Source: Methylicorpusculum sp. (GTDB taxonomy: Bacteria; Pseudomonadota; Gammaproteobacteria; Methylococcales; Methylomonadaceae). Taken from it: DNA of 51,751 nucleotides. The notes under the pieces are model-generated. The model saw only the letters and a program-made list of their open reading frames with translations, searched no databases and had not been told where the DNA came from. Made by a program: the position numbers and the translations under genes. Location: the NCBI RefSeq assembly GCF_030651835.1, contig NZ_JAUSBX010000147.1, positions 1 through 51,751 of the forward strand, written 5' to 3'. Below, in pieces: positions 36,117-46,165 of the stretch; the stretch's first letter is position 1; each line of letters begins with the position of its first letter.

Positions 36117-36263
36117 GACAAGACATTGGTTGCGAATGAGCTTAATCGAAACCGACGTATGTTGTAATGTTGTATCCCGTCCTCTCGCAAATACTGCGTC
36201 TTGGCGGGTAAAAAGCGGTGGGTCGATGATCTTGGCATTTAAGCCGTCCTTGGCTTAAAGGTT

Positions 36264-38366
36264 TTAGTCGTTTTCTACCGGACTGGGCTCTCGTGCCGGA
36301 GCGGGAGAGGATTCAGTTGATTCGGCGGATTTAGACTCGGATTCTGAGGCCGAATCAGGTTTCCGGTAGTTTGGGTTGCGCGGTCTTCTTCTGTTGGGTC
36401 CCCGTCTGCGGCTTTGTGGCTTTTTAACCGGTTCGGCACCGCCTAGCGGTTGGGCAGCCACAATTTCTGTTTGCGTCACGTCTTCAGTCACCGCTTTTTC
36501 AACGGGTGGTCTTTCCGGTGGTTTATTTCTTCTTGGGTTTTTGCCATCAGGACTTCTGGGCGGCCTATTGCCGCGTCCATTTTGCGGGCGTTTGTTATCA
36601 GGATTTCTCCGGTTTTTTGAATGCTCTGATGCTTCTTCACCGTCGTCTGAAGGCTTTTTGGCTGGCGTATGCTTTACCGGTGCGTTGACATCAGGGGTAC
36701 CGACTAATTTTTGCCAAAAACGCTTAATCAAGCTGGCCGAGTTATTTCTGTTTTGAACCGGTGCCGGCGTTTCATGCATAAACTCTTTAATCGCTGGCGA
36801 ATCAATTTTGGGTTTACTCTGCTGAGCAAAATCAGGAAGCGGAATATCTTCCTCTTTAATCTGTAAATAACTCGGTTTTTCTTCGGACGCATCCTTACTT
36901 TTAATTCGCTCAATATCATAAGCGGGCGTTTCAAGATGCTTGCTTGGTAAAATGATAATGCCGACTTTCAGACGAGATTCGATTTGTTCGATAGCGGGGC
37001 GTTTTTCATTGAGTAAAAAGGTCGCGCTTTCGATAGGCAAATGCGCAATCACTTTTTCGGTGCCCGGCTTCATAGCCTCTTCTTCCAGCACACGTAACAC
37101 GGCCAGTGCGACAGATTCGACATTGCGTATCATCCCCTGGCCTTTGCAGCGAGGACAGGTCAACTGAGTTGATTCGCCGAGAGATGGCCGCAGGCGTTGC
37201 CTGGACATTTCTAATAGCCCGAAACGAGAAATACGCCCCGTTTGGATGCGTGCTCTGTCAATCTTTAAGGCGTCGCGTAATTGATTTTCAACGGTTCGCT
37301 GATTTTTGTTGGACATCATGTCAATGAAATCAATGACGAATAGTCCTCCCAAATCGCGCAGACGCAATTGTCTGGCTATTTCATCAGCGGCTTCCAGATT
37401 GGTATTGAGGGCAGTCTCTTCAATATCACTGCCTTTAGTCGCTCTGGCCGAGTTGATGTCGATACTGGTGAGTGCTTCCGTATGGTCAATGACTATGGAG
37501 CCGCCGGAAGGTAATGACACCTCTCTGCCGTAGGCCACTTCAATCTGTGATTCGATCTGATAACGGCTGAATAAGGGCACTGCATCCTGGTAGAGCTTTG
37601 CCTTGGGTAAAAAGTGGGGCATTACCTGCTTCAGGAAGTTTTGCACCAATTTAAATGAGGATTCATTATCGATCAGGATTTCGTCAATGTTACTCCGCAG
37701 ATGATCTCTTAGTGCGCGAATAATGACATTACTTTCTTGGAAAACCAAAAAGGGCGCAGTTTGCTCTTTGGAGGTTCGTTCAATGGCTTCCCACAATTGC
37801 AAGAGGTAATTCAAATCCCATTGCAGTTCCTCGGCATTTTTGCCGCACCCCGCGGTTCTGATGATCAGGCCCATGGTATCGGGTATTTCGAGTGCCGCCA
37901 TGACTTCACGTAAATCACTGCGGGTATCGCCTTCGATACGCCGGGAGATACCGCCCGCTTTAGGGTTGTTGGGCATTAAAACGAGGTAGGTTCCAGCAAG
38001 ACTGATATAGGTGGTTAAAGCGGCACCCTTATTGCCGCGTTCTTCTTTTTCAATCTGAACAACAATTTCCTGACCTTCACGAAGCTGGTCTTTGATTGAC
38101 TGCCGACCTTCTGAAGGCGCGTTACTGGTCTGGAGAAAACTTGGTGCTATTTCCTTAAAAGGTAAAAAGCCATGTTTTTCAGCCCCATAGTTGATGAAAG
38201 CGGCTTCAAGACTGGGTTCTATTCGGGTTATGATTCCTTTGTAAATGTTTGATTTTTTTTGTTCTTTTGAAGGTACTTCAATGTCAAAATCGTAAAGTTT
38301 TTGACCATCTACCAAAGCAACACGCAGTTCTTCAGGCTGCGTAGCGTTGATAAGCATTCTTTTCAT
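36264..38366 (-). CDS. rne: Ribonuclease E with short C-terminal half
   Basis: RNase E is the main endonuclease of mRNA decay and rRNA/tRNA processing. The 700-residue protein keeps the catalytic half residue for residue: S1 domain at about 36-120, D303 and D346 for Mg2+, and the Zn-link C404-P-R-C407. After about 520 it has a disordered tail far shorter than in Escherichia coli (1061 total), rich in Pro and Arg with [13 protein letters not shown] near the end, a likely RNA-binding segment. The [15 protein letters not shown] start and the tail separate it from RNase G. A long leader lies upstream. Confidence 0.92.
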   Translation of the reverse strand: MKRMLINATQPEELRVALVDGQKLYDFDIEVPSKEQKKSNIYKGIITRIEPSLEAAFINYGAEKHGFLPFKEIAPSFLQTSNAPSEGRQSIKDQLREGQEIVVQIEKEERGNKGAALTTYISLAGTYLVLMPNNPKAGGISRRIEGDTRSDLREVMAALEIPDTMGLIIRTAGCGKNAEELQWDLNYLLQLWEAIERTSKEQTAPFLVFQESNVIIRALRDHLRSNIDEILIDNESSFKLVQNFLKQVMPHFLPKAKLYQDAVPLFSRYQIESQIEVAYGREVSLPSGGSIVIDHTEALTSIDINSARATKGSDIEETALNTNLEAADEIARQLRLRDLGGLFVIDFIDMMSNKNQRTVENQLRDALKIDRARIQTGRISRFGLLEMSRQRLRPSLGESTQLTCPRCKGQGMIRNVESVALAVLRVLEEEAMKPGTEKVIAHLPIESATFLLNEKRPAIEQIESRLKVGIIILPSKHLETPAYDIERIKSKDASEEKPSYLQIKEEDIPLPDFAQQSKPKIDSPAIKEFMHETPAPVQNRNNSASLIKRFWQKLVGTPDVNAPVKHTPAKKPSDDGEEASEHSKNRRNPDNKRPQNGRGNRPPRSPDGKNPRRNKPPERPPVEKAVTEDVTQTEIVAAQPLGGAEPVKKPQSRRRGPNRRRPRNPNYRKPDSASESESKSAESTESSPAPAREPSPVEND

Positions 38367-38850
38367 TCATTTTTCCTTGATAGGTTCCTGCTCCATTATC
38401 AGATTTTGTGATTTAGACAGTTTGGATTGTGTTCACGGCTTGTTTTATGCAGCGTGATAATTCATCTTTTACGGGTAGATTCAACTTTGAAAGTGACAGT
38501 ATGCGAGTTTATTTTTGTATAGATCCGCTTTAGTTAAGGTTAAGAGGCTGAAGTGCTCATAACGATGGTTCAAAGTATGATGAAAGCAAAGGACTGTCGT
38601 CTTGTAAAATCTTTCCTAAACAGGAGTTATTGCAATTCGTTCGTCATGGGTCGAACGATGAAACCCAAAATTGTAATGCTCAAGCTGTTTAAAATTCATA
38701 AAAACAGTTTGGAAAAAACTATGATGTTCCGCTCTAATATTGCGAATCGGTTATGTCAATAAAATTATAGACTCGCCTAATATAGCAATGTTATGGCCAT
38801 CCATCAATTTTAAAGCATTAAATTACGGGATATGCTGATATCATAAGAAA
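38367..38850 (-). promoter_or_regulatory. Divergent rne / rluC regulatory region, likely rne leader
   Basis: This 484-bp region has no supported gene. On the minus strand a -10 TATAAT lies at 38764-38769 and a perfect -35 TTGACA at 38754-38759 with a weak -10 14-17 bases further on; either would give an rne leader of 350-400 bases. In Escherichia coli the rne leader is about 360 bases and its hairpins let RNase E control its own mRNA. A hairpin here, TCGTTCG/CGAACGA (38637-38658), is extended by ATTGCAATT/AATTGTAAT around it (about 38629-38682). Function is inferred by analogy. A 69-codon frame on the plus strand (38553-38762) is not convincing. Confidence 0.5.
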
Positions 38851-39804
38851 ATGAAAACAGAACAAAATTGCCTATACGCTGCGGTGCAGATGGTTGAAAT
38901 TACCGAGGAAACCAGTGATCAACGGTTGGATAATTTTTTGATTACCAAGCTCAAAGGTGTTCCAAAAAGCCACATTTATCGTATCGTGCGAAAAGGCGAA
39001 GTGCGGGTCAACAAGGGCAGAGTCGACGTTAAATACCGGTTGCAGTCGGGTGATTTAGTCAGAATTCCACCGGTTAGGGTCAATGTGGTTGATGACATTA
39101 TTTTTGTGCCGAAAAATCTTAAACAGAGTCTGGAGCAGGATATTCTGTTTGAGGACGATGTCTTGATGGTGCTAAATAAACCCGCCGGTTATGCCGTTCA
39201 TGGCGGCAGCGGCTTAAATACGGCAGTGATAGAAAGTTTGCGTCAATTAAGACCTGATGCGCATTTTCTTGAATTGGTACACCGTCTGGACCGGGATACT
39301 TCGGGGTGTTTGATTATCGCTAAAAAACGCAGTGCGCTGCGGACGCTGCATGAACTTTTCCGGGGAGATGGCATCAAAAAGTCCTATTTGGCCTTGTTGA
39401 GCGGTGTATGGGAGAAGAAATCCATGACCGTCAATGCGCCTTTGTTAAAGCAGACAGGCCAGAGTGGTGAGCGCATGGTTATCGTGAGCCAGGAAGGAAA
39501 AAGTTCGGCAACATTTTTCAAAGCTATTAAATCATTGCCTGATGCGACATGGGTAGAAGCCAGTCCGCAAACCGGAAGAACTCATCAAATAAGAGTTCAT
39601 GCCGCCTGGTTGGGGCATCCCATCATTGGCGATGACCGATACGGTGATTTTGAAGTCAATCGAGGTTTTAAAAAAAGAGGTATCAAGCGCCTTTTTCTTC
39701 ATGCCTTTAGACTTGAATTCCAGCATCCGGTGAGTGGTAAGCCATTAACCATCACTGCACCGATACCCGCAGATATGCAGGTTTGGTTTGATGATAAAAA
39801 GTAA
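38851..39804 (+). CDS. rluC: 23S rRNA pseudouridine synthase RluC
   Basis: RluC modifies uridines 955, 2504 and 2580 of 23S rRNA. The 317-residue protein has an N-terminal S4 RNA-binding domain (about 24-75) and the RluA-type catalytic domain with D147 in VHRLDRDTSG. The position divergent from rne is typical of gammaproteobacterial rluC. The 3' end overlaps the HAD gene by 17 bases, so rluC, HAD and the S49 peptidase gene form an operon, as in Escherichia relatives and pseudomonads. Confidence 0.93.
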   Translation: MKTEQNCLYAAVQMVEITEETSDQRLDNFLITKLKGVPKSHIYRIVRKGEVRVNKGRVDVKYRLQSGDLVRIPPVRVNVVDDIIFVPKNLKQSLEQDILFEDDVLMVLNKPAGYAVHGGSGLNTAVIESLRQLRPDAHFLELVHRLDRDTSGCLIIAKKRSALRTLHELFRGDGIKKSYLALLSGVWEKKSMTVNAPLLKQTGQSGERMVIVSQEGKSSATFFKAIKSLPDATWVEASPQTGRTHQIRVHAAWLGHPIIGDDRYGDFEVNRGFKKRGIKRLFLHAFRLEFQHPVSGKPLTITAPIPADMQVWFDDKK

Positions 39805-40459
39805 GTTTGATTTGCTGATATTCGATTGGGATGGAACCCTGATGGACTCCATCGATTGGATTGTTTATTGTTTACAAAACGCAGCATTAGAGTGCGGACA
39901 TAAGGCGCCGGATGAAGGTGCGGCAAAAGACATTATCGGACTTAGCATCAATCAGGCCATGTCAGTCCTTTTTCCGGAACTTGATCAATTCGAAACGCAG
40001 CGTTTAATCAACCGTTATTCACAGCTTTATTTTTCCCGTCAACTAGGGGTTGAGGACTTGTTTCCAGGCGTACTTGATCTTTTGAACGCGCTTAAGAAAA
40101 GCGGTTTTATGATGGCAGTAGCGACCGGAAAATCACGCAAAGGTCTTCAGCATGCTTTTGAACAAACCGGGATCGGCGGATATTTTGTTGCGAGCCGCTG
40201 TGCCGATGAGACGGCGTCAAAACCTGATCCGTTAATGCTCAAGCAGATTATTGAGGAAATCGGCATTCGAAAAGAATCTGCGGTCATGATTGGTGATTCT
40301 GTTCATGATCTGGAAATGGCTTCAAATGCCGGAATATCTTCAATTGCAGTTACCTGCGGCGCGCATGCTGAACAGCAGTTATTGCCGCATCGCCCCCTGG
40401 AATTTCTTCAAAATACATCTGATTTAATAACATTTCTGAGGTTAAATAATGGAAAGTAA
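39788..40459 (+). CDS. HAD-IA phosphatase (phosphoglycolate phosphatase-like)
   Basis: The 223-residue protein has motif I FDWDGTLMDS (D13 nucleophile, D15), motif II AVATGKSRKGL, the Lys of motif III in SKPDPLML and motif IV IGDSVHDLEMA. A four-helix cap between motifs I and II places it in the HAD-IA group with Gph. Its neighbourhood, between rluC and an S49 peptidase, is a usual place for a HAD hydrolase of unknown substrate. It starts with two Met codons, either possible, and overlaps both neighbours (17 and 11 bases). Confidence 0.88.
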   Translation: MMIKSKFDLLIFDWDGTLMDSIDWIVYCLQNAALECGHKAPDEGAAKDIIGLSINQAMSVLFPELDQFETQRLINRYSQLYFSRQLGVEDLFPGVLDLLNALKKSGFMMAVATGKSRKGLQHAFEQTGIGGYFVASRCADETASKPDPLMLKQIIEEIGIRKESAVMIGDSVHDLEMASNAGISSIAVTCGAHAEQQLLPHRPLEFLQNTSDLITFLRLNNGK

Positions 40460-41429
40460 TAATGACATGACGCAAGGCTCTGAGGGTCAAAAACAACAGG
40501 GTTGGGAGCGCGAAGTCATTGAGAAACTGGCGCTCGCTGCTGTAACAGAGCAAAGAAAAGCACGACACTGGAGCATTTTTTTTAAATTGTTGTTGTTTTT
40601 TTACCTGGTCGCTGTTTTTGTTGTCGCGATGTATCCCTCCATCAAAAAAGACATGGATGTGAGTGGAGGAGAAGGTCACACAGCCGTCATCGATGTGGTT
40701 GGTGTCATAGCGGAGGATAAGCCCGCCAGCTTTGAAAAAATCTCACAAGGCTTACGCGATGCTGCAAAAGATAAAAATACTAAAGGCATTATTCTGCGCA
40801 TTAATTCGCCCGGTGGCAGCCCCGTCCAGTCTGACTATATTTTTCACGAAATCAGACAGGTTAAGCAGGAGTTTCCCAATTTGCCTATTATTTCGGTAGT
40901 GAGCGATATTTGCGCTTCCGGCGGCTATTATGTGGCTTCTGCAACTGACAAGATTTATGTGAATGAAGCCAGTCTTATCGGTTCGATTGGTGTGGTCATT
41001 AATGGCTTCGGCTTTGTTGAAACACTGGAAAAAATGGGTGTAGAGAGACGGACGCTGACTGCCGGAGATCATAAAGCGATGCTGGATCCTTTTTTACCGG
41101 TGAATGAGCTTGAAACCAGGCATATGCAAACATTGCTCAATCAGGTGCATAAACAATTCATCGATGCGGTAAAGAAGGGACGTGGCGATCGCCTCAAAGA
41201 AACGCCCGATATGTTTTCAGGGTTGGTGTGGACCGGTAAGGAAGGCGTTTCTCTGGGGTTAGCCGATGATTTTGGCAGTGACAAATTCGTTGCGAAAAAC
41301 GTTATTGGCGCTGAAAAACTGGTTAATTTTACACCTAGCGAACGCATAATGGACAGATTGTTTGGCAAGCTGGGAACCTCTTTTGGTCAGGCTGTCAGTG
41401 CGGCCTTTACGCGCTGGGATATGAGATGA
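40449..41429 (+). CDS. S49 family (SppA-like) membrane peptidase
   Basis: The 326-residue protein is the short, single-domain form of signal peptide peptidase A. It has a cytoplasmic N-terminus of about 42 residues, a membrane span at about 43-62, and a peptidase domain in the periplasm. S157 in CASGGYY is the likely nucleophile and K209 in TAGDHKAMLDPF the general base, as known for SppA. It would degrade signal peptides or membrane protein fragments. The start overlaps the HAD stop by 11 bases. Confidence 0.9.
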   Translation: MESNNDMTQGSEGQKQQGWEREVIEKLALAAVTEQRKARHWSIFFKLLLFFYLVAVFVVAMYPSIKKDMDVSGGEGHTAVIDVVGVIAEDKPASFEKISQGLRDAAKDKNTKGIILRINSPGGSPVQSDYIFHEIRQVKQEFPNLPIISVVSDICASGGYYVASATDKIYVNEASLIGSIGVVINGFGFVETLEKMGVERRTLTAGDHKAMLDPFLPVNELETRHMQTLLNQVHKQFIDAVKKGRGDRLKETPDMFSGLVWTGKEGVSLGLADDFGSDKFVAKNVIGAEKLVNFTPSERIMDRLFGKLGTSFGQAVSAAFTRWDMR

Positions 41430-41533
41430 AGTTGGATTCAGTGACTATTCAGTCATTTAGACGTATATTTTAAGCCATGCAATTTGCAGAGACCAAAGGG
41501 TAGTGCAACACATGATTATGTTCCGGATTTTCA

Positions 41534-41818
41534 ATGGCAAATTTAATTAAAGTAATTTTGATCGGCTTCATGTTCCTCGCCTCTGTTTTGTCTGGCAGCG
41601 AGGTAGCCTTTGCTTCGGTTTCTCTAGATGAGGCAACCAGGCAGGTGCTTTCCGATCCGCAAAATAAAGTGCTGGGTGCCAAAACGGAGACGATTAATGA
41701 AAGAGAGGTTCATATCATTAAGGTGCTGACAGCCGATGGCCGGATTCAGCATTTTATAGTTGATGCCCAGACGGGGGATTTGTTGGAAGACTTTTTGCCC
41801 GATGAAGATAAAGAATGA
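41534..41818 (+). CDS. Exported PepSY-domain protein
   Basis: The 94-residue precursor has a Sec signal peptide (about 1-27, ending VAFA) and one PepSY domain: VSLDEATRQVLSDPQNKVLG, then HIIKVLTADGRIQHFIVDAQ and TGDLLE. PepSY domains are thought to regulate peptidases or sense conditions in the periplasm. The response regulator and histidine kinase genes follow, 17 bases from its stop, so it may act as an accessory input to that system, a combination seen in several proteobacteria. Confidence 0.85.
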   Translation: MANLIKVILIGFMFLASVLSGSEVAFASVSLDEATRQVLSDPQNKVLGAKTETINEREVHIIKVLTADGRIQHFIVDAQTGDLLEDFLPDEDKE

Positions 41819-41835
41819 CATAAAGAGAGCGTGCT

Positions 41836-42507
41836 ATGCGAATTTTGGTGGTTGAAGACGAGCCGTTGATTGGTGATCAGATCCGGCAGTTTTTGGGCAG
41901 GAAAGGTTTTGCAGTGGATTTGGCTGCAACGGGTGCTGACGGATTCTATTTGGGTAGCGAGTACCCGATTGATGCGGCGATCATCGATATAGGACTGCCC
42001 GATATTTCGGGCGTAGAATTGATCAAAAAATTGCGCAAGGAAAATGTCGAGTTTCCGATTTTGATTCTGACTGCCAGAAGCCGTTGGCAGGAAAAAGTTG
42101 AAGGTCTGGAATCGGGTGCGGATGACTATTTAGTCAAGCCGTTTCATTACGAAGAATTGCTGGCCAGGCTTAATGCTTTAATCCGTCGGTCGGGTGGTAA
42201 ATCGCACCCGGTCTTGACTCATGCCAATATTGAGTTGAATACCGTATCGCAGGAGGTGACTGTTGCCGGTGAAAAAATGGATTTAACTGCCTTCGAATAT
42301 AAAGTTTTGGAATACCTGTTGTTTAGAAAAGGTGAGGTCGTTTCAAAGTCAGTATTAACCGAACATATTTACGATGAAGACTTTGATAGAGACAGCAATG
42401 TCATTGAAGTATTTATCGGGCGGCTAAGAAAAAAACTGGATCCTGACGGTGTCGTCAAACCCATTGAAACGCTACGTGGACGCGGCTACCGCATACCCGC
42501 AAATTAA
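41836..42507 (+). CDS. OmpR/PhoP-family response regulator
   Basis: The 223-residue protein has a receiver domain (1-118) with acidic pocket E7, D8, phosphoacceptor D51 and K101, and a C-terminal winged-helix DNA-binding domain (about 125-222) ending in ETLRGRGYRIPAN. It is most like PhoP/QseB regulators. Target promoters are unknown. It is preceded by the PepSY gene and followed by the kinase gene, so the three form one unit. Confidence 0.93.
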   Translation: MRILVVEDEPLIGDQIRQFLGRKGFAVDLAATGADGFYLGSEYPIDAAIIDIGLPDISGVELIKKLRKENVEFPILILTARSRWQEKVEGLESGADDYLVKPFHYEELLARLNALIRRSGGKSHPVLTHANIELNTVSQEVTVAGEKMDLTAFEYKVLEYLLFRKGEVVSKSVLTEHIYDEDFDRDSNVIEVFIGRLRKKLDPDGVVKPIETLRGRGYRIPAN

Positions 42508-42579
42508 TCCGCTGCAGTGCGACTGAAAATAAATGAGTTAATGCATAATTGTTGAGCTGAATCCGGTGTTTGAAGCAAA

Positions 42580-43923
42580 GTGAAACGTAAATCCCTCAGT
42601 CTCAGGCTGCTTTTTTCCACCGGCTTTGTTCTCGCTTCTTTTTTTGCCATCGTATCAGTGGTTTTGGAGCGTGGTTATAAGGAAAGCGCGGAACAAGCGT
42701 TGCGTGAAAATTTAAAAGTTCAGGTTTATTCGCTTTTGTCGGCCGCCGAATTGACGCGCAACGGTCAGATTAAACTGCCTAAAGCCTTAAGGGACCCCCG
42801 TTTTTCTGATCCTGGTTCAGGCCTGTATGCCTCGGTTCAGTCCTCAAAAGGCAAAACAGAATGGCATTCGCCATCGGCTGTTGGCTTGACTTTATCTCCG
42901 CCTCCCCAAATAGCGCCTGGAAAGTTTGCCTTCCTGCTGGATGACATGGGGCGCTATGTTTTGCACTACAGTGTTATTTGGGAAGATAAGCGAAGAAAAG
43001 GACGTGAATTTATTTTTAGTGTGGCTGAGGACAGTCAATTTGTCAGCAACCAGGTTTCAAGTTTCAAAAGAGTGCTGCAGTCCTGGTTGATGGGGATTGG
43101 TTCGGTACTTATTATTATTCAATTAGTGGTTCTTCGCTGGAGTTTAAAACCGCTCAGAGTTATCGTCAAAGATCTGGAAGCGATTGAGCGCGGCGATAAA
43201 ACCCGGCTTGATGGTGTTTATTCAACTGAACTGGAAGGCTTGGCAGGTAATCTGAACGCGTTAGTAAGCAGTGAGCGAGCTCACCTTGAGCGCTATCGAA
43301 ATACACTGGCCGATTTGGCGCATAGTTTGAAAACACCGTTAGCGATACTGAGAGGCTGCATTGAAACGCCTGAATTGAATAAAAAAACCGCGTTGGATCA
43401 AATATCAAGGATGAATGAGATCGTCGAGTATCAGCTGCAGAAAGCCGCGGCAAAAGGTGAGAAAAAATCGACAGGCACAGTCGATGCCTCAGTAGTCCTG
43501 GATAAAATTATCGGGTCCATGCGCAAGGTTCACAGTGAGAAAAGAATTAACTTTGAAACCCGAAAGCCTGAAAGCTATAAATTATATTGTGAAGAAGGCG
43601 ATCTTTACGAAATTGCCGGCAATTTGATCGACAATGCCAGTAAATGGTGTGATAAAAAAGTCAAAGTCAGTTTGCAAAATAAGAACCAAATTAAGAAAAA
43701 CAAGTATAAATTTCTACTTCAAATTGAAGATGATGGTCCGGGTATACCTGCAGGTCAACTGGAAGAGATTCTTAAAAGAGGGGTCAGGGCTGACCAGAAC
43801 ATACATGGACATGGAATTGGCATGGCTGTTGTCAATGAATTGGTTGGACTGATGGGGGGAGAGCTTTTCGGTGATAAAAGCCCTTCACTAGGTGGTATGC
43901 GTTGGAAGGTTTATTTGCCCTGA
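42580..43923 (+). CDS. PhoQ-like sensor histidine kinase
   Basis: The 447-residue membrane protein has spans at about 9-29 and 168-187 around a periplasmic sensor of about 135 residues. A HAMP-like linker (190-235), a HisKA dimerisation domain with the phosphorylated H248 in ADLAHSLKTP, and a HATPase with NLIDNASKW, DDGPGIP and GHGIGMAVV follow. Overall it resembles PhoQ. The periplasmic region is not rich enough in acidic clusters for me to claim Mg2+ sensing. Start is GTG at 42580, 72 bases after the regulator stop. Confidence 0.9.
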   Translation: MKRKSLSLRLLFSTGFVLASFFAIVSVVLERGYKESAEQALRENLKVQVYSLLSAAELTRNGQIKLPKALRDPRFSDPGSGLYASVQSSKGKTEWHSPSAVGLTLSPPPQIAPGKFAFLLDDMGRYVLHYSVIWEDKRRKGREFIFSVAEDSQFVSNQVSSFKRVLQSWLMGIGSVLIIIQLVVLRWSLKPLRVIVKDLEAIERGDKTRLDGVYSTELEGLAGNLNALVSSERAHLERYRNTLADLAHSLKTPLAILRGCIETPELNKKTALDQISRMNEIVEYQLQKAAAKGEKKSTGTVDASVVLDKIIGSMRKVHSEKRINFETRKPESYKLYCEEGDLYEIAGNLIDNASKWCDKKVKVSLQNKNQIKKNKYKFLLQIEDDGPGIPAGQLEEILKRGVRADQNIHGHGIGMAVVNELVGLMGGELFGDKSPSLGGMRWKVYLP

Positions 43924-44003
43924 TCCGTTTTTGCCGATGATCCTTGGTTTTCAGGATATTACAGTCAGTCCACTGCGATTCCTGATGATTATTAAAATTA
44001 AGG

Positions 44004-44032
44004 TTGAATTTTCAAATCGATTCCATCATAAT
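44004..44032 (+). promoter_or_regulatory. Candidate promoter of ffs
   Basis: TTGAAT (44004-44009) and CATAAT (44027-44032) are 17 bp apart, with the predicted start about 30 bases before the 4.5S RNA. A second possible -10, TATTAT at 44061-44066, would place the start at the mature 5' end but lacks a good -35. Confidence 0.45.
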
Positions 44033-44071
44033 GCGCCCTCTTTAGCCGTTTAGGCGGCTCTATTATGGAAA

Positions 44072-44171
44072 CCGTGTCGGTCCTCTCGCAACGATACGCT
44101 GTAAACCCCGCCAGGTCCGGAAGGGAGCAACGGTAGCAGCAGATTCGTGTGCCGGGATGTGGCTGGCACGG
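44072..44171 (+). ncRNA. ffs: 4.5S RNA, bacterial signal recognition particle RNA
   Basis: This 100-nt RNA binds Ffh and targets nascent membrane proteins. The conserved apical hairpin with CCAGGTCCGGAAGGGAGCA (about 44111-44129) carries the GGAA tetraloop and the asymmetric internal loop known to bind the Ffh M domain. The ends pair over nine positions, CCGTGTCGG with CTGGCACGG, allowing G-U. Its place just before dnaX is usual in several gammaproteobacteria. Ends are set by the pairing and may be off by a few bases. Confidence 0.93.
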
Positions 44172-44207
44172 TTCCCTCCCCAATTTCATACCCTTTAAGA
44201 GTCTTCA

Positions 44208-45821
44208 ATGACTTACCAGGTTCTTGCCAGAAAATGGCGTCCTCGCAATTTCTCGGAAATCGTTGGACAAGAGCACGTTGTTAATTCTCTGATTAACGCA
44301 CTCAAACATAACCGTCTACACCACGCTTATTTGTTTACCGGCACTCGCGGTGTTGGCAAAACGACTATCGCCAGAATTCTTGCCAAAGCAATCAACTGCG
44401 AAGCGCGAAAAGATTATAATCCGTGCGGCCAATGCAATGTCTGTATCGAAGTTGATCAAGGCCGATATCCGGATTTGATTGAGGTGGATGCTGCATCCAG
44501 AACAAAAGTCGATGATACCCGCGATCTCTTGGAAAATACTCAATATGCCCCAAGCAGCGGGCGATACAAAGTTTACCTGATCGATGAAGTGCATATGCTT
44601 TCCGGGCACAGCTTTAATGCGCTGCTAAAAACCCTGGAAGAGCCACCCGAACACGTCAAGTTTTTATTGGCAACAACTGACCCCCACAAAATTCCAGTTA
44701 CAGTTTTGTCGCGTTGCCTGCAATTCAATCTGAAAAGTATGCTGCCGGATCAGGTCTTTTTGCAAATGGAGACGATTTTGCAAAAGGAAGCGATAGACGC
44801 CGAATCTCCCGCTTTGAGAATGCTGGCAAGAGCTGCAGATGGTAGTATGCGTGATGGCTTGAGCTTACTTGATCAGGCCATTGTTTTTGGTAATGGCCGT
44901 GTCAATTTGGATGACGTTACCGCGATGCTCGGAACGATTGCCCAGCAGCCGGTTGATAATCTGATTTATGCTCTTTTAGAAAGAGACGCTGTAAAGCTTT
45001 TTCAGATCATTAATGAATTATCTGATTTGACGCCAGATTTCGGCGATGTGCTGCAACGAATTTTGCTCGTTTTACACAAGATTGCGTTGTATCAGGTGGC
45101 TCCTTCCGTAGTGAAAAACGATTTTGATTTGGATTCCGTGGCCATGCTGGCTGAAAAAATCAGTCCTGAGGAAGTTCAGCTTTATTATCAAATTGTGTTG
45201 ATTGGCCAACGGGACCTTGCACTGGCTCCTGATCCGCGCAGCGGATTTGAAATGGTCATGCTGCGGCTTTTGACGTTTCAGCCTGCTGTTTCAGAAAAGC
45301 AAGTCCGTTCGTCTCCAGTAGTCTCAGTAAAAGACACTCGTCAGACCAAGCCCCAAGAACCTGAACGTTCCGCTTCCAAGGTGCAAGAGACTTTGAAAGT
45401 ACCGGAGCCGGGCAGTCAGGAAAAGCCGGTTACAAGTGATTCAGTTGAATGGTCTGATCTGGTCGTTGCGATTAAAATCAGAGGAATGACGCGGGAGTTT
45501 GCTAATAATTGTGTCTTGAGAAATATTAGTGATACAGTTTGTACGCTTGAATTGGATACCGGGCACAAGCATTTACTCAGCCCTAAAATTGAGGATAATT
45601 TGCAGAAGGCCTTGCAGGATTATTTTTCTAAGCCAATCCGTCTGGTTATCCAGACCGGTGAAGTTGAGGCTGTCACACCGGCAATGAAGCATCGCAAAGA
45701 ACGTGAAGAATTACAGCAAAACGCCGTGGATTCTATCAATAATGACGAGGCTGTTGCGGCATTAAAAGAACGATTTGATGCGCGGGTTGTTCCCGGTACT
45801 ATCGAGCCCGCAGGTCAATAA
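44208..45821 (+). CDS. dnaX: DNA polymerase III subunit tau/gamma
   Basis: DnaX is the ATPase of the clamp loader. The 537-residue protein has the Walker A motif GTRGVGKT (45-52), a zinc site from C64, C73, C76 and C79, Walker B LIDEVHML, and the arginine finger motif SRC. After about 365 a linker with many Lys, Pro and Glu leads to a domain (about 400-535) that replaces tau's polymerase-binding part. I see no A-AAA-AAG slippery site, so a short gamma form by frameshift is not supported. It is followed by ybaB and recR. Confidence 0.94.
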   Translation: MTYQVLARKWRPRNFSEIVGQEHVVNSLINALKHNRLHHAYLFTGTRGVGKTTIARILAKAINCEARKDYNPCGQCNVCIEVDQGRYPDLIEVDAASRTKVDDTRDLLENTQYAPSSGRYKVYLIDEVHMLSGHSFNALLKTLEEPPEHVKFLLATTDPHKIPVTVLSRCLQFNLKSMLPDQVFLQMETILQKEAIDAESPALRMLARAADGSMRDGLSLLDQAIVFGNGRVNLDDVTAMLGTIAQQPVDNLIYALLERDAVKLFQIINELSDLTPDFGDVLQRILLVLHKIALYQVAPSVVKNDFDLDSVAMLAEKISPEEVQLYYQIVLIGQRDLALAPDPRSGFEMVMLRLLTFQPAVSEKQVRSSPVVSVKDTRQTKPQEPERSASKVQETLKVPEPGSQEKPVTSDSVEWSDLVVAIKIRGMTREFANNCVLRNISDTVCTLELDTGHKHLLSPKIEDNLQKALQDYFSKPIRLVIQTGEVEAVTPAMKHRKEREELQQNAVDSINNDEAVAALKERFDARVVPGTIEPAGQ

Positions 45822-45841
45822 ATTTAAGGAGTAACCCTATT

Positions 45842-46165
45842 ATGAAAAATGCACTGGGCAATTTAATGCAGCAAGCCCAAAAAATGCAGGAAGATTTAAA
45901 AAATGCGCAAGATGAATTAGCCCTGATGCAAGTGCTGGGCGAATCTGGCGGTGGTCTGGTCAAAATAGTGATGACTGGCAAAAGAGAAGTGCGAAAAGTG
46001 ACGATAGATGACTCTCTGGTCGGTGATGACAAAGATATGCTGGAAGACTTGGTTGCTGCGGCAATCAATGATGCGGTTCATAAAGTTGCAAAAATGAAGC
46101 AGGAAAAAATGGCGCAATTTACTGCAGGATTTCCTCTGCCGCCCGGATTTCAGATGCCTTTTTAA
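45842..46165 (+). CDS. ybaB: YbaB/EbfC nucleoid-associated protein
   Basis: The 107-residue protein matches the YbaB family, small dimeric DNA-binding proteins. [20 protein letters not shown] and ARAL-like helices at the N-terminus are followed by [20 protein letters not shown] and a last helix. The order dnaX-ybaB-recR is conserved in bacteria. The stop overlaps the recR ATG (TAATG). Confidence 0.93.
   Translation: MKNALGNLMQQAQKMQEDLKNAQDELALMQVLGESGGGLVKIVMTGKREVRKVTIDDSLVGDDKDMLEDLVAAAINDAVHKVAKMKQEKMAQFTAGFPLPPGFQMPF

Noticed and set aside
38553-38762. 69-codon plus-strand frame between rne and rluC
   Set aside because: It has unusual composition (many Lys and Met), no clear ribosome binding site, and lies on the opposite strand of the likely rne leader.
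45100-45500. Programmed frameshift for a short gamma form of DnaX
   Set aside because: I looked for A-AAA-AAG in the zero frame and found none. The A runs in this part (for example in GAA AAA ATC at about 45156) do not fit the slippery pattern.
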